From Agrypnia vestita (lineage: Eukaryota; Arthropoda; Insecta; Trichoptera; Phryganeidae), in the NCBI GenBank assembly GCA_016648135.1, contig JADDOH010000163.1, positions 334,700 through 398,699 of the forward strand: a stretch of DNA of 64,000 nucleotides, given 5' to 3'. Every line of letters starts with the position of its first letter. Positions within the stretch are counted from its first letter, which is position 1. Position numbers and translations under genes: made by a program. The notes beneath the pieces were generated by a model that searched no databases, had not been told where the DNA came from, and saw only the letters and a list, made by a program, of their open reading frames with translations. Of this stretch, positions 56,420-64,000 are shown piece by piece.

Positions 56420-58875
56420 ACTATTTTTTTAATGTTATATAAATATGTAATCAAGAGTGCCTTAGATTGAATTAAAGTGTTCTAGATTTATATTTTATCA
56501 AAAGTCAATAATATATATTTTTTATAAAACAGAGTGATGTAGCAGTAGACGAAATAGATTGAAATGGTCAATTGTTTTCGAACATCTTACTTATCATATT
56601 GTGGGTTTAATCCTCAAAATATGTCTCAATTTGTAAAGAAAAATCTAGGACAGAAAAAATAATATATTGTAATTTACAGTAAGCACAACAAAGCGAGATG
56701 GAAAAATGCTTACTTTGTAAAATGTTCTACTCGCTTTGACCAAGTTGTGAACTATTTTCCCAGCTAAGCAGCGTATTAAAGAAATTTAGGAAATTAAAAT
56801 TCAAGGGCCCGCTCGTGTTTTTATTGCACTCGTACACGTTTGGAATTCCTTAGCGAAGAAAGCTCCCAAAAGTTTCATGAGATTTCCGCAGGTTTTCAAC
56901 ATTTTAATAGGGTACGTGACTCATTCAGGCGTTTCAAAATACTATCGCTTGTGTCTAAAATATACTCTACACAAAAAGAGGCACTCATTTTAATTTTATG
57001 TGTAATTTAAGTGTTACGAGTATATGATTAATTCATGTTGGAGGTCTCTGTAAATCGCGCAAGGGGTTACGTCTAGTTAGCATTTTCAAAAAATCATTTT
57101 TTATGTTTTCTTCATGTACAATATTTCCAAAATATTTTGCGAAAATCACAAGTTGGTCCGATCAATAGTCCGATAAATCTTACAATAGTTGTAGGGCGGT
57201 TACTACGGACCGGTTCACAACAAAATAATTCGAAGAATAATTATATGCATTGTAACGGATTCTATGCAGCTATTATTTTAAAGGCATAGTTTGTGCCTTT
57301 AAACTTTAAACTGTACAAAGTAAATTATGTACAATTTGCAGAAAATTTATTTTTATAGTTCTATTTTTGGATTTAAAACCCATTAGAGTAACTGAAATTT
57401 CGACTTAGTGTCAGTATTTTAGTGGCAGTGAAACTGAGCAGTCGATAATTGTGTATCGATGTAAAATAATTTTTAAAAATATATAATGGGACGAAATAAT
57501 CAAAGAAGGCTCAAGAGAACTTTGTCGATCTAATAACATTCGTTAAAGGTCGATTTCGAGCGTATGAAGCTAACAGAAATACACCCAAATATAATTTGTA
57601 TTCATTATTTTATTATAAACTTAAAACTTACATTTCTCAAAACTGTGACTACTATATTTTAAAAATGGTCGACGGATTTAGATAAAATTTATACAGTATA
57701 TTCTAACAGTTAAAAAAATCTTTAAAATTTCTATTTTTCACGCCTCTGACTACACGTAACCCCTTAAATAAACTCTGTCAAAACATTGTTTTGATAGAGT
57801 CAAAATTGACGTCTAGTGAGATAGTATATTTGGAAAGTTTATAAGTTTTAATACTGTGAATTTTAGTTTCTTAGGGACTTCCAATAAATTTTTATTCTTT
57901 ATTACTACATTTGCATGTTTTGCATTTATTACTACAGTTGAATGTTTGCATATATTTTTATACTGTTATTTTACAGATCTTTGAATAAAACTGTTTTATA
58001 TAAAATATGCACCCATTGAAATGATTTTTACTACTGAAAAACTTATTCATTGTTCAAATTGTCGCAAAAAAACTATTCTTAAAATATTTTCCTTAATTTC
58101 GACAAATATTTTTCTACAATTTTAAAAAAATGTATATAACTTTATTTGTTTGTATTTAATAATATATTTAGTCAAAATGTATTCATAAATATATTTTTGA
58201 TGGCACTATTTCGAACAATTATTCGGGTTTGTAGAAATTGTTTGACTTGTTTTTTAAGATTTATTGTAATTTTTGTAGTTTAAATTGAAGCCAAAATTTA
58301 TGTGTGCCATGTAAAATTTTATTATTCGATAAATAATATATTTTGCACAATACTTTTCTTTCTTTTATATCAAAACCCTTTTTCTTTTATATCTAAACCA
58401 ATGTAAATAAGTAGAAACTTATTTACACCTGATTTTATTCTAAAGGCTTAAAGAGTGTATCAAAGAAATATATTTTTTGGCAATATGATTGACCAATAAA
58501 CGACTATTTTTTTTATATTTTTATATCATCATTACTCAGTTCTAAAGTGGACCAGGTTTAAAAAAACATATTTTCTTATATGTCTACTACTGCTGCCGGC
58601 TATTGATACATTTTTAAATAAAGCAGATTATATTTATCGTGTATTTAAAAATACACAAAAAAATATTTAGTAAAAATCACTCTAGCTTACTTCAGTTAAG
58701 TAAAGTTTATTGATTCGCGTTTTTTATAGGTACTCGTTATGAAATATAATTAATTTATTAATAAATAATAATAAAAAAATCCGAATAGCTTTTCCAGTAA
58801 AGATAGACTTGAAATGAATCTCTCTGAACATGTTATACTTCAAAACTAAATTTAATTAAATTGCAACGAATATTC
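56420..58875. other. Unassigned AT-rich interval
   Basis: Long T and A runs, no coding region, no recognisable element ends. Confidence 0.5.
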
Positions 58876-59480
58876 CAAATAAATAAAACTTTATTCCAGT
58901 AAGTGGAGAGGTTTGTGCAGTCCCACACATTACATATAAGAATACATACATTAAATTATCATATATGCGATATTTAGAAATATAAGATGATTTCAATATA
59001 TAAAAAAAATTATCACATGCAGGTACATAAGAGGTAAGATAAAACAAGAAATAAGGTATATAGCAAGAATTATTCAAATAAATAGGGCATACAAAGTAAG
59101 AAAGATTATGGTACGAAGCGAAAGAGTAAGTAATACAGCAATAAAAAAAGGTACCTAAGCATTAATTCAAAAATAAGATGTATAAAAGAAAAGAGAAAAC
59201 AAGTGTAAGTATAAGTATTAAATTAACATGAAAAAATAAATATATCGTGTAATATAACGGCTTTAGCGAGCGATGGCATGTCAATTATGGGGGGCCAGCA
59301 TCTTTCTCCAATGGGCATCAATGCTGGATGCTGGAGTAAGGCGGGCTTCCAGGATAAGGATATTTCCGGAGCTGTGTATCCTTTCCCTCATTCCTGCCGC
59401 ACTAGATCTTATGAGGGTCGCAAAGTTGGGAACACGCCCCTCCGTGACAAGGACTCCAAATACAAGAATTTTAATCAAAA
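58876..59480 (-). mobile_element. LINE 3' end, family C, copy 2
   Basis: Same order as 37157-37440: AAATAAATAAAACTTTATTCC, TGCAGTCCCACACATTACAT, then GGCTTTAGCGAGCGATGGCA and CAGCATCTTTCTCCAATGGG. This copy keeps more coding sequence. On the - strand it ends VTEGRVPNFATLIRSSAAG, RERIHSSGNILILEARLTP and ASSIDAHWRKMLAPHN (59478-59281), which looks like a conserved LINE C terminus. A neighbouring + strand open frame is its shadow. Confidence 0.65.
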
Positions 59481-60342
59481 TGCCAAAAAAAAATAGCTAT
59501 ACAATATGAGCCATTACAGTAAATTAATCTATAGGTACCTAAAAATGTTTTTTTTTCTGGTCTACCACTTTCCGTAGATGTTATTTTGATTGCATAGATC
59601 AGAGATTTTTCTTCCGAACACGGCATATTTTTCCATCGGCTCATTTATCCAGTAAAGTTTCTTCAAATCGGAATAAATTTTCTTTTTTATCTAAAAGATA
59701 TGTACCTACTAGATTTTTGTTTAGATTTTTATTTATTTTTATATCAGATTCGCAATCACTAAATTGGTGAAACGCCTGCTAAAACAATATGGCAAATTAA
59801 AAGAAATATAGTTCACAAACTGCCTTCTATATAATAGTGGGTTATTGCGTTAAGAAATCGCTTAAGCGACACCTAACTCAGATTTATTCCTGCGTTGTTA
59901 TTGAAGATACAATAAATCTTTATACACGGAATTGTACCCGAGAGATCAAATCAAACAACCGTTCTGTACGCCTTTAGCTCACAATGAAAATGATGATCCA
60001 ACACATTTTCTATCTGTGAGACCAGCACAAAACTTTCATCCATTTAAAAAACGCAAAACTTCAAGTTAAGCCAATTCAGAAGCACCTCGTAGCGGTGTAA
60101 CGAATTTTTACGTAAGAGGGATTGAATTTCAGGAATTATTTGAATGTGAGAAAGTTTTGAAATAAAATATAGCGTCATGCATTTAACAGTAATCCTTTTT
60201 ATACCGAATTCTAAATATTTTCATCGTTTGTACATTATTTTTGGTCCATTATCTACGTCGAAGTATGAAGCATATCATTGCCGTACCATTTCAGTTAACC
60301 AAGATACAGTGCTCTTAAAATATAGACAGAGTACGAGCCAGC
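59481..60342. other. Unassigned DNA
   Basis: No feature recognised. Confidence 0.45.
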
Positions 60343-60601
60343 GACCGCCAGACTTACATTACAGTATCAAACCTGAAATATTTTCTGAAGATGTACACTA
60401 TAGTAGAAAAGAAGGTTTGGATATTATGACATTTGATTTCGGGTGATTTTGGCAGATAACAGGTATTACATGTACAAAGAAATGTGCAAGTAAATCCCAC
60501 GATCTCAAAAGTCATAATATCCAAACCTCCTTACCTACTGTAGTGTACATGTACAGAAAATATTTCAGGTTCGATACTATAACGTAAGTCTGGCGGTCGC
60601 T
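60343..60601. repeat. Foldback element with arms of about 95 bp
   Basis: Arms 60343-60435 and 60508-60601 share AGCGACCGCCAGACTTACAT / AACGTAAGTCTGGCGGTCGCT, CCTGAAATATTTTCTG / CAGAAAATATTTCAGG and GGTTTGGATATTATGAC / GTCATAATATCCAAACC, with a loop of about 70 bp. Likely a MITE. The 89-codon open frame ending in it is incidental. Confidence 0.85.
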
Positions 60602-61020
60602 GTCTCTTAGTCTAAGAGGCACCATACTATGTATTGCCATGTACATCAACCAATGCCGTTCTTTCAGGGGAACGGAGCCAACATATATAGTTCACACAAT
60701 TTTGTAACTAAAACTTTGGTAAGTACGGTATCTACCGTAACAATATTTATGAAGGCCCAAATATTAGTAATGATATTTTAACCGGTGACACGTTATTTGA
60801 GATTTGAATCTGATTGCGTCGATTTTTTGCAATTCGACGGGCAACCAACGATACTAGACTACAATTATATCTTAGTTTTCAAAAGTTGATGCAATCAGAT
60901 ACAAATTCCAAATAACTGTATCGAAAATAACCGGTTAAAAACGGTTTAACCATCACTACTAAATATTCTTACAGCAGTCCACACGTGACACCACAAAGAG
61001 TTAACCTGCTGTCTCAAGGG

Positions 61021-61073
61021 GAAGATGTTTCCGAACACTTTTCATCGATCGAAAAGTGTTCGGAGACATCTTC
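61021..61073. repeat. 23-bp near-perfect hairpin
   Basis: Arms 61021-61043 and 61051-61073 pair at 22 of 23 positions (core CCGAACACTTTTC / GAAAAGTGTTCGG) around the 7-nt loop ATCGATC. The short loop and precise stem stand out. It could be a transposon remnant, or a structured RNA if transcribed. Confidence 0.85.
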
Positions 61074-61140
61074 GCAGATGAGAATTTTGTTGATTTGTGT
61101 ATTCATAGAGATCAATCAGCACGCCCGATATATTAGATAA

Positions 61141-61160
61141 CGATGGTATGTACGTATATA

Positions 61161-61206
<46 letters not shown>

Positions 61207-61600
61207 TTGTTTTGATGGATGAATGAGGAGAAAGTTCCTTTAGGGTCACCACCCGTTATGTAACGGGAATTCTCCAAAGTCATGGAATTTCCGATTAATT
61301 TGTTTACTGATAAAACATAATTACGATAATAAAGATAGTGATAAAGACTTCGACGGAACAGGGCCTCCGGCCTACGCCGGGGATAGTTTAGAGACTGACA
61401 TGCCCATTCAGGGCGTTGGCTAGTTTATATGTTTTGAAAACAATGAATTATTGAAGTCTTGCTGTATGTGCTGACGATGCGATGACCTGTATCGATGGTT
61501 TGTGTACCCTGCTGTGCCTCAGTTTTGTTTACGCGGCAGACTCGCCACCTTGTGTGTGTGTTTATGTGTATTTTTGTGTGTGTGTGTGTGTGTGACCTAG
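61141..61600. repeat. AT and GT microsatellites with unassigned DNA between
   Basis: (AT)n at about 61155-61202 and TGTGTG tracts at about 61549-61593. The GC-rich phrase GGGCCTCCGGCCTACGCCGG lies at about 61362-61381. No coding region. Confidence 0.8.
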
Positions 61601-63169
61601 ATTGGTTGTTGTATATTTACGGTATTGTCGCTGTATATATAATAAATTAGATGAACTGAGATGACCGAATCAATTTGTCAATTTTTCATATAAATAATGG
61701 AAATATACTTAAAAAAATATTGCCGTTCATCTGGAAAGTCTGCTTAGTAATTATTTAAAATATTTTTTATAAATCTATTCCGTGCAATTATTTTTTAAAA
61801 CTGTTTTATTCGTTTATCTCAGAATGTACTAAAACGTCTCATAGGATTAATTATATATACCTACAGCGACAATATATTAAATATATTAGTTAAATCTGTA
61901 CTATGATTGCGCTTAAAATGTATCAAGTAATGCGTTGTTTTTCCTGGTTTGAGTTTTCTGGGATATTATGCCGTTTTTATACGACCTTTCTGGCTGACGT
62001 GTTGGATCCCATTGCAAGATCCATCATCGGGGCTGCAGTATAGTATAGTAGATGTTCAGCTATATGACACATCTTTCGAGCATAGAAGAAATTATAACGA
62101 CGGTCTGAATTTTCAAAATCACACAAAATCATCGTTAACCACGTGGTGACTGAGATACGAATGACAAGACTAATCTCAGATATTAGGTTGAGACAAATCT
62201 ATTACACGTGTTACCGTGTACATCTTCAAATACTGATTTGTAGACGAACTCAGTGATCAACGTGACATTAGAAAAAGACAAAAACTCTAGCCCGTGTACA
62301 CAGCGTACGATTTCACAGCATCGAAACCTATAACAATTTGTTCTGAAAAACAGAAGGCAACTGTTTATATCACTACACTTAGAGTATATACAATGTTTAC
62401 ACTCTAAGCCACTACACATATTTTTGTTCTATTTTAAACATTACTGAGGAGATTCAAATTTACCTAATTGACGAATGGAACATTAATGGTCTATGGGCTA
62501 GCAATTAATTTGATGTATTGGGTGTGAACATAAATTTGTCTGTTTTAACAAATCAAGAGGGCAAGAGACCACGACAAAAAAATTTCAACAAATTAGTCAA
62601 TAATGTATTCTCCTTTATTTTTTACAATTTCTTGCCAACTTCTACAAGATTTTCGATACTGCTGCGATAAAGTGCGGTCTTGACTCGAATAATTCGTCAT
62701 TCAAACAGAAGGAGGTGCCGAAAGGGCTCTTGTCTACTTGACATTCCATTTTGAAGGCCTGTAATTAAATTAAATAAAGAATATAATTTAAAAGCAAACA
62801 TGTTATTATGTAGAGTAGAAATTTTCTTTAAGAATTTATTTTTATTTTTGGCACACATTTTTAAATTTGAAAAAAACGGAAAACACTTCTGTTAATATCT
62901 AATACAACAAACGTGAAATGGAACGCGAGACGCTGACTACGAAAGTCGAACCTTCTTCAAAGATCTCATTAGAGCAAAATCTAGTTCACGCGCGTAGGGG
63001 ACGCTGGAGGAATTGCGGACGCTGAAGCGAAATAACGTACAAAATCTATACTATTAGAAACAATCAGTCTCGCTTTATTAATTATGAAACTCTAGTTATA
63101 CCTACTCTTACAAAATCAACATTAACTATTATTCGAGATCAATCAACAACAAACAATACATTTTCAATC
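61601..63169. other. Unassigned DNA including a repeat shared with 17.7 kb
   Basis: The stretch 61955-62035 (CTGGGATATTATGCCG ... GATCCATCATC) resembles 17695-17775. The rest is AT-rich without recognisable genes. Confidence 0.45.
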
Positions 63170-64000
63170 AAAAACAAAACCGCGTCTGTCCGTAATTATC
63201 CGTAGGCCGTAAGCCCTTGAGGTAAATACGGACGGGTGTTGAGTTAATTACGGACAGCATGGGGTATTTACGGACGACGTCCCATATCCCGCATCATTCA
63301 CACAAGTCACAAATAAAGCCTCTGGAAGAAGTCCCAGCAGTGCACTTCTCTTGAGCCCAATTCTAACATTTTAAACACACAATCCAGCCTTCGTTGGGTT
63401 GGTCACTATACTTTTCTTGACAATAAATGCAAAAATACTTATCATTTCCTTGTTCTGTTTCAAAAATTTTTAAATTTCTCAACTTTTGATTTTTTTTAGT
63501 GTTTTTTGGTTTCCTTTGTAGTTTTTCTCTTCTTGTTTCAGATTCTTCCTTTTTCTTTCTATTTTCTTTTGTTCTTTTTCTTCTAGGTTAACTTTTTCCG
63601 GTGTGCTGGTAATTTTTTTTTTAAGTAACCGTTTGTAACGATTAGGTTGTAAAGTTGGTACCTTTACTATGTCAATGGTACTGAGGAAAACTGGCTAGTT
63701 TGACTTATCATACTTTGGCTTAAATCGGCATCATTGATAACATAACCTGCGCGTACGAGATTAGTTGACGCGTAGTTGAGATGCCTCTTGAGATCCTCTT
63801 TGACTTGAAATACTATTATCGGCTGCATCACAGATGAGTTGATTCATTTTGTGGCCATCTTTGGCTTGAATTATCAAAATTGGTGTTTCTGGGGTCAAGT
63901 GGAGTTTCTGGTTCAATAATATCATAAAAACTTGCAAAAGTGCCTCTGAATTTATCTTGATCCACTGGGTAAATTCCAGCACACTTGAAGCCATTTATAG
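63170..64000 (-). mobile_element. Pogo-like transposon, 3' part, running off the window edge
   Basis: The non-coding end (63185-63285) carries several TACGGAC motifs in both orientations (AAATACGGACGG, AATTACGGACAG, ATTTACGGACGA, CCGTAATTATCCGT), like subterminal transposase sites. A degraded transposase C terminus follows on the - strand. The element continues past 64000, so its other end and its length are unknown. Confidence 0.55.
63300..63660 (-). pseudogene. Pogo-like transposase C terminus with PHD-type Cys/His end
   Basis: The - strand reads VPTLQPNRYKRLLKKKITST, a Lys/Glu/Arg-rich linker, then KYFCIYCQEKYSDQPNEGWI, VCLKC, a stop, NWAQEKCTAGTSSRGFICDLC. The CxxC...W..CxxC...WA...C......F.CxxC spacing is the PHD-like finger found at the end of many insect pogo-type transposases. 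Stops in the finger and frame shifts upstream make it a pseudogene. The fragment MASSVLEFTQWIKI at 63994 may be an earlier part. Confidence 0.6.

Noticed and set aside
59273..59509. 78-codon + strand frame
   Set aside because: It overlaps the - strand LINE C terminus (ASSIDAHWRKMLAPHN), which is shared in part with 37157-37440.

Overview
The window looks like one gene-poor stretch of an AT-rich insect nuclear genome, most likely a moth or butterfly. That guess rests on spliced opsin exons with GT/AG borders, on one insertion after another of mariner, PIF/Harbinger, pogo-like, non-LTR (LINE), tRNA-derived SINE and Penelope-like elements, and on the overall base composition. Nothing seen pins down a species. 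I found no bacterial-style operons, CRISPR arrays or intact tRNA/rRNA genes.

Layout. 0-9.9 kb: a 42-bp minisatellite, a deleted mariner, a possible hAT remnant, two Penelope-like (PLE) GIY-YIG remnants (one flanked by 148-bp inverted repeats, one followed by a hammerhead-ribozyme motif), a LINE split by a full-length mariner with an intact transposase, and two further LINE ends. 9.9-23.4 kb: mostly unassigned AT-rich DNA with a LINE fragment, GC-rich repeat islands, a possible LTR, a SINE and several foldback sequences. 23.4-32.1 kb: the only host gene I can support, an r-type opsin on the + strand. 32.1-40 kb: a 3' hairpin, a pogo-like element, LINE ends and a third mariner with a solitary mariner end nearby. 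41.4-44.9 kb: a near full-length RTE-like LINE inserted into a foldback element. 44.9-64 kb: sparse DNA with a PIF/Harbinger derivative, a LINE carrying a small MITE, a foldback/SINE pair, a tandem repeat block, a 48-bp LINE stub with perfect target-site duplications, hairpins, and a second pogo-like remnant at the right edge.

The opsin is the main result. One large exon (31015-32114) encodes transmembrane helix (TM) 3 to the C terminus. About 7.3 kb upstream sit two adjacent exons of exactly 131 nt each (23401-23531 and 23578-23708). They encode alternative versions of the TM2 segment, share reading phase and splice sites, and are separated by a 46-nt intron. One carries Lys and the other Glu at the helix-2 site where, in the literature I recall, Lys gives insect UV sensitivity and Glu gives visible sensitivity. 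The arrangement predicts mutually exclusive splicing that yields two spectral forms from one locus. The first exon or exons (N terminus and TM1) were not found and may lie outside the window.

The mobile elements do not work together as a system. They are a layered record of insertions: mariner into LINE, LINE into foldback, MITE into LINE. The nearly identical mariner copies mark the most recent activity.
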